A stretch of DNA of 34,331 nt, taken from assembly GCA_003576755.1 (NCBI GenBank), contig QEVT01000012.1, forward strand, positions 1 through 34,331, read 5' to 3'. The DNA comes from a bacterium. GTDB taxonomy: Bacteria > Chloroflexota > Anaerolineae > Epilineales > Epilineaceae. The notes beneath the pieces were generated by a model that was not told the DNA's origin, made no database searches, and worked only from the letters and a program-made list of their open reading frames with translations. The translations under genes and the position numbers were made by a program. Shown piece by piece: positions 9,273-18,312 of the stretch; position 1 is the first letter of the stretch, and every line of letters starts with the position of its first letter.

Positions 9273-11242
9273 CGACTTCGTTCATCCTGCGGGTGCTGGA
9301 GCCCGCCGCCGGCGCGGAGGCGTATCCGGCGATGCTGGTCTCCGTGGCGGAGGACGGCACGGAAGGCGCACCGGTGGCCGAGGGCGACATTCCGGTGTCG
9401 CTCCAGCGGCCGAGCATGACGGCTCCGCTGGACGCAGCGGCGGCATGGGAAACGTTGGCCACGTTCGCGGGCCAGGATCGGACGCTGATTGACCTCGGGG
9501 CCGAGTTGACCGGCGTCCTCCTCCCCACCGCAGTGGCCCAGCGGATCCTGGCCACGCCGGCCGCCCGCGTGGTGCTCGACCTCCGGCCCGCGGCCATTCG
9601 CGACCTGCCGTGGGAGCTGCTGCAGATCGACGGGCTGCCGTGGTTCAGCCGCGACGCGGTGTGCCGCGGCCACGCGCTTGGGGCGCCTGCGGTCGAGGCG
9701 TCGTCACAGCCGTGGCCCGTGCGGATGCTGATCGTTACCGGCACGGCCGACACGGCGATCGAGATCCCGGAGGAGCTCGATCGCATCCAGGACGCCCTCC
9801 TGGCGTGCGACGCCGACGTCGACCTCGAGATCCTGCGCCAGCCGACCCTCGCGCAGCTCCGCAAGCGTCTCGACGATCTCAAGCCGCACGTGTTCCACTT
9901 CATGGGTCACGGACGGGTCGAGGAGTCCAATGGCGCGTTCGAGACGTACCTGGCCCTGGACACGGCCGGCGGGGTCGAGCGCTGGACGTTCGACAACATC
10001 GCGTTCGACCTGCGTGCCGTGCCGGACCTGCGGCTGGCGTACGTGAACGCCTGCCGGACGGGCACGCCGGCGCGCAACGCGGCCTGGAGCATCGGCGAGG
10101 CCTTCCTGAGGGGCGGCGCACGCGCGGTCGTGTGCATGCTCGCGGACGTGGCGGGCGGCACGGCCGGCAAGGTGGCCGCTGCGTTCTACGCGGCCCTGGC
10201 CACCGGGAAGGCCGTCGATGCCGCGATGGCCGCGGCGCGCGGTGCGGTGGGCAACGTGCGGGTGCGGGAGCACTACGCGCCTTGCCTCGAGGTGCGGGGG
10301 GCGCCGCAGCACGTCCTGGCCATCGGTGCCGGCATCCCGGCCCCCCACCGAGCCCAGGTGACCGCCATGCCGGACTTCCGCGAGGTGCCGCGTTGGGTCG
10401 ACCGCCGCCCGGAGCGCCGCGAGACGTGGGCCCGGATGGCCGCGCATCCGACGAACCTGCTGGTCGTCACGGGCGAACCCAAGATCGGCAAGTCCGCCGT
10501 CGCCAGGATGTTGATGCAGCGCTGCTGCCTGTGCCAGCACCACTTGCGCTACATCGACATGGACGGGCGGGCCGACTGGTCGTACCTCGACGTTCTGCGC
10601 GCCATCCGGGACGGCATCCCGAGCCTCGACCCCTCGCGGCCGACGGGGCCGTTGCGCCCGCTCGCCGCGACCGCCTTCGAGGCCTTCGATCGCCAGGTCG
10701 ACGCCGCCCTTGGCGTCGGGCGCGAGGGCGTCGCGTCACCGGAACCCGCGACCGATGCCTCCAAGCAGGCCAGCATCCTGCGCCCTCTGTTCAACGCGTT
10801 CGCATCGGCGCTGGCCGAGGCGTCGGCAGCCCGCCCGCTGGTCCTGGTGTTCGACCACGTGGACATGATGCCGGTGGAGTTCGACATCCTGAAGCAGCAT
10901 CTGTTCGACCGGTATGTCGGCACGGCGTCGCATGCCGTCCGGCTGGCGCTGATCCTGTCGAACGCCCAGTTCGAAAGCTTGGGCATCGATCGCGACTACT
11001 TCGGACGGTACGAGCGCATCGTGGTGGACGGCTTCGGCGTCGAGGGCTTGGACGAGTTGTTCTCCGAGCTGCTGCGGCGCAACTTCGACATGTCGCAAGC
11101 GAACGCGCAGGTGCTGGCCGACCCGGTGCACACCATACTGCGCAACATGGCCAGGCACGTCCCCAGCATGGCTCCCGGCAAGATGGCGGGCCTCAAGGAA
11201 ATCCTCAAGGACAGCGGGCTCACCCCCCGCACGCACATCTGA
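9269..11242 (+). CDS. CHAT-domain (caspase-like) protease fused to a P-loop ATPase
   Basis: The protein has 657 residues. Residues 1-355 form a CHAT domain (clan CD, caspase/separase-like): LPWELLQIDG at 113-122, the HFMGHG block with catalytic His H214, and the VNACRTG block with catalytic Cys C262. Both catalytic residues are present, so protease activity is expected. A second region has a Walker A GEPKIGKS at 402-409 and a Walker B-like VLVFDH at 525-530, consistent with a STAND/AAA-type ATPase. No TPR or WD repeats follow. No signal peptide or membrane segment is seen, so it acts in the cytoplasm. It is first of four co-directional genes; the next starts 13 bases on. GGAGG lies 12 bases before the ATG but 7 bases before a two-codon ORF whose stop overlaps this start. 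CHAT-ATPase proteins are known in bacterial conflict systems; the trigger and substrate here are unknown. Confidence 0.93.
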   Translation: MTTSFILRVLEPAAGAEAYPAMLVSVAEDGTEGAPVAEGDIPVSLQRPSMTAPLDAAAAWETLATFAGQDRTLIDLGAELTGVLLPTAVAQRILATPAARVVLDLRPAAIRDLPWELLQIDGLPWFSRDAVCRGHALGAPAVEASSQPWPVRMLIVTGTADTAIEIPEELDRIQDALLACDADVDLEILRQPTLAQLRKRLDDLKPHVFHFMGHGRVEESNGAFETYLALDTAGGVERWTFDNIAFDLRAVPDLRLAYVNACRTGTPARNAAWSIGEAFLRGGARAVVCMLADVAGGTAGKVAAAFYAALATGKAVDAAMAAARGAVGNVRVREHYAPCLEVRGAPQHVLAIGAGIPAPHRAQVTAMPDFREVPRWVDRRPERRETWARMAAHPTNLLVVTGEPKIGKSAVARMLMQRCCLCQHHLRYIDMDGRADWSYLDVLRAIRDGIPSLDPSRPTGPLRPLAATAFEAFDRQVDAALGVGREGVASPEPATDASKQASILRPLFNAFASALAEASAARPLVLVFDHVDMMPVEFDILKQHLFDRYVGTASHAVRLALILSNAQFESLGIDRDYFGRYERIVVDGFGVEGLDELFSELLRRNFDMSQANAQVLADPVHTILRNMARHVPSMAPGKMAGLKEILKDSGLTPRTHI

Positions 11243-11255
11243 CGCGAGGTTCGAC

Positions 11256-14200
11256 GTGGCGCTGACGCAGGAACAGATCGAACGCCGTATCGAGCTCTTG
11301 CTCACGGATCCCGTGCAGCTGCTCGCGAACGCCGAACGGGATGCGCTGCGCCGGTGCGCGGTGCCGCGTTGGTTCGACCGGGCCTTGTACGACGCTGTCC
11401 TGGCCGCCGGCTCGGTCGATGCGGGCTTGGCCTTCGACGATGTCTGCGCCCACAGCCACGTGACCGCCCTGCCGGGCGAGCGGGCGCGATTCGCGGTGCG
11501 CGAGCCCTACCGATCGCGCCTCTTCCGTGACTGGTGGGAAGACGATGCATCGCCCCATGCCGCGGCGTCGGCGGGTGCCGATCCGGTGGCCCCGCCGCAC
11601 ACATCCGCCCCCAGCCCCTTCGACGGTCCGACGCCGCCCGCGCTTCTGGATCTCAGCGGACGGCTGGCGGCGTGGTTCGCCGCGGACGCCCATGCCGACG
11701 CGCTCGAGCGCCTGTACCACCTTGTCCTAGTCGACCGCGTCGCCGCCGCCGATCTGTTTGCGCGCCTGATCGACGATGCCGTGGCCCGCTTCGACCTGCC
11801 GGCCTGTCATGCCATCCTGCGCTCGATGGACGACCGCCAGACTGTCCTCGGCCAGTCGCTCGCCGCCGTGCTCATGGACAAACGACACACGGTCACGTCC
11901 CGCGCGCTGTGGGCACGCGAGCACTACGAGACCATCACGTACTACGAGCGGGAGCAAACACGCCCGTGGCTCGACGACCTGGTGGCCGGGCGCTGCGGGG
12001 ACGACGCCGGCGGCCCGTGCTGGCTCCTGCACATCTTCGCCGGCGGCGGCCTGGGCAAGACGATGTTCATCCGGGCGACCATCGCCCGGGGCTGCGTGCC
12101 CCAGGGCATCCCGTGCGCACGGATCGACTTCGACTTCGTGCCGCACCTGGCGGTGGTGGCCCGTGAGCCGTGGCGGCTGCTGCTCGGCATCGCGGAGCAG
12201 CTCAACCCGCAGTGGCCGGCCCGGCCGTTCGACGAGCTGCTGTCGGAATACAGCGCCTTCGTGGCGCAGGCGGGGGCTCGCCCGATCCCACTGGCGCGCG
12301 ACGTGCGCGCGGTCGACGCCGACGCCGACCGCCAGGTGTTGGCCGGCCGCGTCCTCGAGCGGTTCAGCCGGATCGTCGCCGAGATCGGGGCTCCCGGCGG
12401 CAGCACCGCGAACGCCGTCGTGCTGATCTTCGACACGTTCGAGAACCTCCGCACGCGCGGCATCGACCCCGAGCCGCTGTTCCAGCTCCTGCACGACCTG
12501 CATGCACGCGTCCCGCGCGTGCGCTTCATCCTGGCCGGACGGTTCGACCTCACCGAGGCCGGATCGGGCGGCGACCCCGCGGCAGGTCGGGTCGACGCCG
12601 CGTCGCCGCCAACGCCGTTCGCGCGCCGCTTTTCCGGCGTGCACCGCAAGGCGCAGCTCCTCGGGTTCACCATCGAAGAGGCGCGCCAGTACCTCGCGGC
12701 GCATCGCAACCTCGCGGAGGACGCGCGGCTGGGTGCGATCGTCACCAAGGCGTGCGGGAAGAGCGGAGCCACCCCCCCGCGCGCCAACCCGTTCGTGCTC
12801 GCGCTCCTGGCGGACATCGTGCGCGCCACGCCGTCGCTCACCGCCGCCGAGATCGAAGCCTACCCCGACGCCAACCTGGCCTACCTCATCGAGCGGGTGG
12901 TCGAGCGCATCGAGGACCGCCTGCTGCGCTGGCTGCTGCGCTACGGCGTGGTCCCGCGCCAGCTCACGCTGGACTACGTCCGGCAGGTCATGCTCCCGCA
13001 CCTGGCCCAGGTCCAAGCCACCGGCCGTGTGGACGAGGACGACGTGTCGCGTGACGGGCTGCCGCCGGCCGTGCTGGCGCGCCAGCCCTGGGCCGTCGAC
13101 ACGGCGGCCGGCGCGGCGGTCGATGTCGACGCCCTGTGGCGCGAGCTGTACACGTACACCAGCCACTACTCGTGGGTCGCGTCGGTGCCGGGCGTGAACG
13201 ACACGGTGGCGTTCCACCCGGACGTGGTGGACGCGATGCGCCGCCTGATCGAGCCGAAGGCGATCTACCCGCGGCTGGTCGCGGACTCGATCCGGTACTT
13301 CACGTCGCTGCGCGATGCGGCCGCCTCGGCGGAACGGGCGCGTTGGGTCCGCGAGATCGTGTACCACCGCTACCGGCTCGACCCCGCCGACGCCGACGCG
13401 GCGTGCCTGGCGGAGCTGGGCGCCATCGGTGCCAACGCCCCCGACGTCCGCGACCTCGCCGACGCCATCCTGACAGAGGTCGTGCCGCCCGATCGCGTGA
13501 GCCCCGCGGTTCGGGCGCGCGCGAGCTATGTCTTGGCCTACGACCGGCTGAGCGACCCGCGCCTGCTGGGAGACGACGAGCGGCTGCGCGTCGAGGGCTG
13601 GCTGAAGACCATCGAGGTACCACCGGACGTTCGCGGACCGGCGGTCGACCCCGCTCGCCTGGCGTTCCTGCGCGGCCGCTTGGCGTTGGGCGACGGCGAC
13701 ACGGCGGCGGCGGCCGAGGCGTGCGCGGCAGGGCTCGACCATCCAGCCGATGTCGTCAACGAGGTCGACCTGCGGACCCTGCATGCCGACACGCTGGCCG
13801 CGCAGCGGGACTTCGATGCGGCGATCGACGAGCGACGCAAGGCTTGCGACCTGGCGGGAAAGGCCCCCGACGCGCCGACGCGCCGGCGGTGTGTCGACCT
13901 CGCGCTGGCGCTCGGTGCGGCGCTGGCGGGCCGCGATCGGTTGGAAGAAGCCGCGGACGCGTTCGAATCCGCCTGGCGGGAAGCCGAGCGACGGCGCACC
14001 GAGCCAGGCAGCGGGATCGCGACGGCGGCCCGGGCGCTCCTGGGTCTGGTGGACGCCAACGTCCGTATGGGTCGCGAGAGGCGGGCCGTGGCGTTGGGCG
14101 AAGAGCGCTTGGGCGAGCTTCGCGCGTGGGGCGCAGGCGCGGGGGCAAGTGGACTGTCAGATGCGGGAGTGGTGGCGCACGTCGAAGCCGAGATCCGGCT

Positions 14201-16775
14201 CGCCGACGGGCAGCCGGATCGCGCCGCGCAAGCCCTCGCTGCAGCGCTGGGGCCGACCGCGGTGGCGTCCGCGGCGTCGCCCACGCCGGCCGGCGGCGCC
14301 GGGATCGGCCCCGGCAGCATCGCCTGGGTCGACCTCGAAGCCCGAGTCGCCGCAGCCATGCTCGACATCGGCGCGGCGGTCCGCCGCCTCGAGTCGCTGG
14401 CCGAGGTCGCTCCGCGACCGGGCGAGATCGGCGGCGCGCACCACTTGATCCGCTGCGCGAACCTCCACGCCACCCACACCGGTGACTGGCGCGAGGCGCG
14501 CCGGTATCTTGACCACGCCGCCGCCGTGATCCAGCCGGATCTCGATCCGGACGCGACAATCCGGTGGGCCATGGTGGATGCTCGGGTGGGATCGCACGTT
14601 TCGCCATCTCCGTCGATCGCCGCGGCGTGCGAGCGACTGCGTGCGGCGGGGTTCACCGAATCCGTCCTTCAGCAGGCCACGGGCATGCTTCGCGCCGAAG
14701 CCGCAGTCGCCGCGGCGGCGCTGGCGGGACCGACCCCGGACATCGTCGTTCGTCTGAACCAGGCGCTCGGAGCCGTCCGGCCGCCCCCGGCACGCCTGCG
14801 GATGGTGGAGGGCTTGGCGCTGCGGCCGCGCAACTCCGGCGTCGCGGCGGGCGAACCGGCCAGCGCGAACGACGCGTCCGAGCGCGTGGCTTGGCTGCAC
14901 GGCGCCCGTCGGGACGAAGCGCTCGACCCGGGACTCGTCGCGGCGCGCCGGGCAGCAGGCCTGGCATGGGTTGGAGACCCGGCGTCGGCGCAGGTCGAGG
15001 CCGCCGAAGCCGTCGAGGTCGCGCAAGCATCGGGCAAGTTGGCGCGCTTGCGCTGCGCGCTGCGATTGCACGACGCGGTCGGGTGGGGTGCGTCACAACT
15101 GGCGGGACTCAGCCTGCCCAACGCCAGCGACGCCGACCGCGCAGCGATGCCAGGCGTCTGCGGCATGCTCAGCCTCGAGCATGCGGAGCGGCTGTGGGCC
15201 GCGTCCGGGCCGGTCGATGCAAGCGGCGATGCCGGACCCCCGCCATCGGCGGCGGGTTCGGCCGATCCAAACGCGATGAACCAGCCCACACTCGTCGATC
15301 GCACGGCGCGCCTGATCGCCGACGCCACCACCCTCCTCGGCACGTCGCAACCCGCCTGGAGCGCGCGGATCGCGGGACTTAACGCGCGCCTCGCTTGGGC
15401 ACGTGGCGACGAACAAGCAGCCGAAACCGAGTTCGAGCGTGGCACTGGCCTGTTCGAGCACGTCGGAGACTCCGTTGAGGTACTCCTTCTGCATGCTTGG
15501 TGGCAACAGGCACGCCTCGGCCCGATCCGCAGGGTCGTGTGGGTCCACCCGGCTCCGGCGCCACCTTCCACGCCACCCGCCACCGATCCGCAGCCACCCC
15601 CACCGGCGGCCTTGGAGCCGCGCCACCAAACGCTGTCGGTGGTCCTGAGCACCGATCCCGAAGGCGCCGTGGAAGGCCGGTACACCACGCACGCCGGCGA
15701 GACGACGCGACGCTGGCCCGAGGCGGACAGCCTCTTCCAGCGCGAGCCCGGGCAAAGCGTCGGCGACGGCTTCATACGCGCCGCGTCGCACGACTGGGCG
15801 GCCCTGGCGCACATCCTCGGCGGCATCGCCGGCATCGCGCTGGAAGTCGGGGCACCGGGCGCCGCGAGCGCCCCCGAGCACACCCGCCTCGCGCTGTCCG
15901 TCGACCCGGACCTGGCATGGGTTCCGTGGGAGCTGGCGCGCCCGGTCGGCGACCGCCCGCCTGTGACGCTGGATCCGGGGTTCGCGGTGCATCGCCGCCC
16001 AGCGGGCGGCATCCCGTCGCGGCCCGCAGACCGCCTCGATCGCCCGCGCGTGCTCGTCGTCCGGCCCGGCAGCGATGTCGAACGGGCGACCGCGAGGGGC
16101 ATCGAGCAGGCCGCCGGCATCAGCCTGAGCCGCCTTTACCGCATGGCAGGCGTCGAGGTCGACGAGGTCATCGAGCCCGACTTGCGATCCCTCCAGATTC
16201 GGCTGCTCGGCGGCATACGGCCGACCGTGCTCCATGTCGCGGGCGGGCTCACCGATCGCCTGCGGGGTCGACCCGCGTTGAAGCTCGGGGGAGGTCGCCC
16301 GTACTCAGAGCATACAAGGCAGTACAAGGTCGAGCGCGACGGCGACTCCACGATGCTGACCACCACGGACCTGGCCATGCTGATCAAGGAGGCATCGTCG
16401 CTGGCGCTGGTGGTCCTCGACGCCGACACGCCCCCCACGGTCTCCGAGCGCCTCCACAAGCTGTGCCTGCGCAACGCGTTCCTGGCGGAGGTGGTCGACA
16501 TCTCGGGCATCCCAGCCGCCATCGGAATCGGTCTGGGCGAGTCGGACGCTCAGCATGCGATGGCCAACGCGCTGGCGGGGGCCGTCGCCGAGGGCGGCAC
16601 GTCCGTCGAGATCATGACCGCGTTGCGGCGGCCCGCGCCGCGTCAACCCGTCGACCCGTTCACGGGCCGAATCGTCGGGTGGGAGGCACCGTCGATGCTC
16701 GCCCCGATCCTGCCCTACGCCGCGGCGGCGATGTGGACGTCGGCGCCCGATGCGCCGATCATCCCGCGGGCCTGA
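11256..16775 (+). CDS. Giant STAND ATPase with TPR-like region and inactive C-terminal CHAT domain
   Basis: The protein has 1839 residues and a GTG start with GAGG 6 bases upstream, 13 bases after the CHAT-ATPase gene. Residues 1-95 and about 130-240 are helical and unassigned, possibly adaptor domains. An NB-ARC/STAND-type ATPase follows: P-loop AGGGLGKT at 262-269, Walker B-like VVLIFDTFE at 388-396, and a sensor-like RFILAGR at 423-429, then a winged-helix-like stretch near 550-600. Residues about 797-1450 are Ala-rich helical pairs resembling TPRs. Residues about 1500-1839 have a CHAT layout: WVPWELA at 1555-1561, LHVAGG at 1659-1664 and LDADTPP at 1721-1727. Compared with the upstream CHAT protein, the catalytic His aligns with G1664 and the Cys with D1724, so this copy should be inactive as a protease. 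A sensor or scaffold that oligomerises on activation is the likely role, by analogy with other STAND proteins. Confidence 0.92.
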   Translation: MALTQEQIERRIELLLTDPVQLLANAERDALRRCAVPRWFDRALYDAVLAAGSVDAGLAFDDVCAHSHVTALPGERARFAVREPYRSRLFRDWWEDDASPHAAASAGADPVAPPHTSAPSPFDGPTPPALLDLSGRLAAWFAADAHADALERLYHLVLVDRVAAADLFARLIDDAVARFDLPACHAILRSMDDRQTVLGQSLAAVLMDKRHTVTSRALWAREHYETITYYEREQTRPWLDDLVAGRCGDDAGGPCWLLHIFAGGGLGKTMFIRATIARGCVPQGIPCARIDFDFVPHLAVVAREPWRLLLGIAEQLNPQWPARPFDELLSEYSAFVAQAGARPIPLARDVRAVDADADRQVLAGRVLERFSRIVAEIGAPGGSTANAVVLIFDTFENLRTRGIDPEPLFQLLHDLHARVPRVRFILAGRFDLTEAGSGGDPAAGRVDAASPPTPFARRFSGVHRKAQLLGFTIEEARQYLAAHRNLAEDARLGAIVTKACGKSGATPPRANPFVLALLADIVRATPSLTAAEIEAYPDANLAYLIERVVERIEDRLLRWLLRYGVVPRQLTLDYVRQVMLPHLAQVQATGRVDEDDVSRDGLPPAVLARQPWAVDTAAGAAVDVDALWRELYTYTSHYSWVASVPGVNDTVAFHPDVVDAMRRLIEPKAIYPRLVADSIRYFTSLRDAAASAERARWVREIVYHRYRLDPADADAACLAELGAIGANAPDVRDLADAILTEVVPPDRVSPAVRARASYVLAYDRLSDPRLLGDDERLRVEGWLKTIEVPPDVRGPAVDPARLAFLRGRLALGDGDTAAAAEACAAGLDHPADVVNEVDLRTLHADTLAAQRDFDAAIDERRKACDLAGKAPDAPTRRRCVDLALALGAALAGRDRLEEAADAFESAWREAERRRTEPGSGIATAARALLGLVDANVRMGRERRAVALGEERLGELRAWGAGAGASGLSDAGVVAHVEAEIRLADGQPDRAAQALAAALGPTAVASAASPTPAGGAGIGPGSIAWVDLEARVAAAMLDIGAAVRRLESLAEVAPRPGEIGGAHHLIRCANLHATHTGDWREARRYLDHAAAVIQPDLDPDATIRWAMVDARVGSHVSPSPSIAAACERLRAAGFTESVLQQATGMLRAEAAVAAAALAGPTPDIVVRLNQALGAVRPPPARLRMVEGLALRPRNSGVAAGEPASANDASERVAWLHGARRDEALDPGLVAARRAAGLAWVGDPASAQVEAAEAVEVAQASGKLARLRCALRLHDAVGWGASQLAGLSLPNASDADRAAMPGVCGMLSLEHAERLWAASGPVDASGDAGPPPSAAGSADPNAMNQPTLVDRTARLIADATTLLGTSQPAWSARIAGLNARLAWARGDEQAAETEFERGTGLFEHVGDSVEVLLLHAWWQQARLGPIRRVVWVHPAPAPPSTPPATDPQPPPPAALEPRHQTLSVVLSTDPEGAVEGRYTTHAGETTRRWPEADSLFQREPGQSVGDGFIRAASHDWAALAHILGGIAGIALEVGAPGAASAPEHTRLALSVDPDLAWVPWELARPVGDRPPVTLDPGFAVHRRPAGGIPSRPADRLDRPRVLVVRPGSDVERATARGIEQAAGISLSRLYRMAGVEVDEVIEPDLRSLQIRLLGGIRPTVLHVAGGLTDRLRGRPALKLGGGRPYSEHTRQYKVERDGDSTMLTTTDLAMLIKEASSLALVVLDADTPPTVSERLHKLCLRNAFLAEVVDISGIPAAIGIGLGESDAQHAMANALAGAVAEGGTSVEIMTALRRPAPRQPVDPFTGRIVGWEAPSMLAPILPYAAAAMWTSAPDAPIIPRA

Positions 16776-16848
16776 CGGCCGGCGACCCGCGACGCGCCAC
16801 CGGGCATCGTCGAGCGCGAACCCCCGATCCAACACAGGAACTCCACCC

Positions 16849-18258
16849 ATGGACCTCATCGCCCAACGCTGGTTCGAGATCACCCACCAGGCCGCGGTGC
16901 TCCGGCGCGAGTTCGCCACGTGGCGTCAGCGCACGGGAGCGGACGCCGCCTGGCAGAAGCACTTCTCGCAGGTGCAGCGCATCACCGCTCAGCTCGGCGC
17001 CTTCTTGGACGCGGTGGCCGGGTCCCCGCCGGCGGGCGGTGCCGCCGCCGGCGGGGGGGGTGCCGGAATGGCCGCCCCCGCCGTGCCCGCCGGGGCGATC
17101 CCGCCACCCGCCGGCGATCCCAACGCGGTCTTCAGCCGCCTGGTGTTCACCCACCGCATCTGGTCGTACTACCGCGGCTTGTTCGGCCAGCGTGAGGTCG
17201 CCGGGCTCCGCGACGAGCTGCGCTGCATCGACGAGCTGGCCTGGGCGTGCTACCGACCCGCCCGCGAGAAGGCCGTGGCGGCAGGGTCGGTCGCCGCGGC
17301 GGACGTCAAGGAGCCGCCCCTGGTGTGCTTCGCCAACGAAGCCAGCCCGTACGTGCAAGGACGCACGACGCTGCTGGACCCACACGCCCAGGGCATCTCG
17401 GCGATCGACATCGAGCGGTTCGGCAAGGCGCTCCTGCAGCTCCCCATGCCCGTGGTCGCCGTGCCGTGGTTCCAGGCCAACCACCTCCCCGCGGCCGTCC
17501 TCGTCGCGCACGAGGTCGGGCACGCCGTCGAGCGGGACTTCGGGCTGGAGCCGGTGTACACGCCGGTCTTCGCCGCGTTGCCGATCGCGTCCGACAACCG
17601 GCGGGCGGCGTGGAACGCCTGGCGCGCCGAGCTGTTCGCCGACGTGTACGGCCTTCTGTGCACGGGCGCGGCGCACGCTTTGGCGCTGCTCGGCTACCTG
17701 GCGGACGAAGCCGGCGTCGTCTCCGGCGAGCGGATCACCGGCCCGAATTGGGGCAAGTACCCGTCGCGGCACCTGCGGATGCTGTTCAACTTCGCGACGC
17801 TCGACCGGCTCGGCCTGCCGGACGAGGGCACGCGCGCGACGTGGACGGCGGCGTATCCGTCGCACGCCATGTTCGAGTTCGAAGACGACATCCCAAAGGT
17901 CGTCGCCGCATTCCTCGACACGCCGCTGCCCCCCTTCGGCGGGTCGACACTGGCCGGCGTGACCTGCCTGTCGGGCAACGACTGGGGGCAGGTCCGCGCG
18001 CAGGCACAGCGGATCGCGCACCGGGAAGCCCTGGATCCCGGCCGGCCGTTCAACCAGCTCTTCGCCGCGTCCACGCTGGCGTACCACACCGACCCACGGG
18101 CGTATCACGACCGTGACGCCGCGCTCCCGGTCCTGGCAAGCCTCGCCGCCGCCATCCCGCCCGGCGTCCGTGGCAAGCTGCCACGCGCGGACCAGATGCA
18201 GGCACAGGCGCGCGCCGATGCGGACGCCGGGCGGGCCCTTCTGGCGTTGTTCGACTGA
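16849..18258 (+). CDS. Cytoplasmic HEVGH zinc metallopeptidase
   Basis: The 469-residue protein starts at the ATG at 16849 (AGGA 9 bases upstream; an upstream frame would overlap the STAND gene). A helical N-terminal part (1-58) is followed by a Gly/Ala/Pro linker (59-90) and a catalytic domain. The zinc motif HEVGH is at 221-225 in VLVAHEVGHAVERDF. About 36 residues later RAELFADVYG offers E261 as third ligand, the gluzincin arrangement. No signal peptide is present, so it would act inside the cell. I cannot place it in a named peptidase family. It lies 73 bases after the STAND gene and 54 bases before a second metallopeptidase. The flexible linker is a plausible place for activation cleavage by the CHAT protease, but this is inference. 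Its substrate is unknown. Confidence 0.88.
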   Translation: MDLIAQRWFEITHQAAVLRREFATWRQRTGADAAWQKHFSQVQRITAQLGAFLDAVAGSPPAGGAAAGGGGAGMAAPAVPAGAIPPPAGDPNAVFSRLVFTHRIWSYYRGLFGQREVAGLRDELRCIDELAWACYRPAREKAVAAGSVAAADVKEPPLVCFANEASPYVQGRTTLLDPHAQGISAIDIERFGKALLQLPMPVVAVPWFQANHLPAAVLVAHEVGHAVERDFGLEPVYTPVFAALPIASDNRRAAWNAWRAELFADVYGLLCTGAAHALALLGYLADEAGVVSGERITGPNWGKYPSRHLRMLFNFATLDRLGLPDEGTRATWTAAYPSHAMFEFEDDIPKVVAAFLDTPLPPFGGSTLAGVTCLSGNDWGQVRAQAQRIAHREALDPGRPFNQLFAASTLAYHTDPRAYHDRDAALPVLASLAAAIPPGVRGKLPRADQMQAQARADADAGRALLALFD

Positions 18259-18312
18259 TTCGTTCCACCAAGCCGTCGCTACCCTCGACCATCGACAAGG
18301 AGAACCATCACG

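Noticed and set aside
8026..9903. N-terminal extension of the UbiB frame to 1190 codons
   Set aside because: It runs antisense to the CHAT gene start and through the zinc-ribbon gene in another frame. AGGAGG and the family start support 8025.
11727..13784. Minus-strand open frame of 685 codons inside the STAND gene
   Set aside because: It is a shadow: no ribosome site, no domain, and the opposite strand carries a coherent STAND ATPase.
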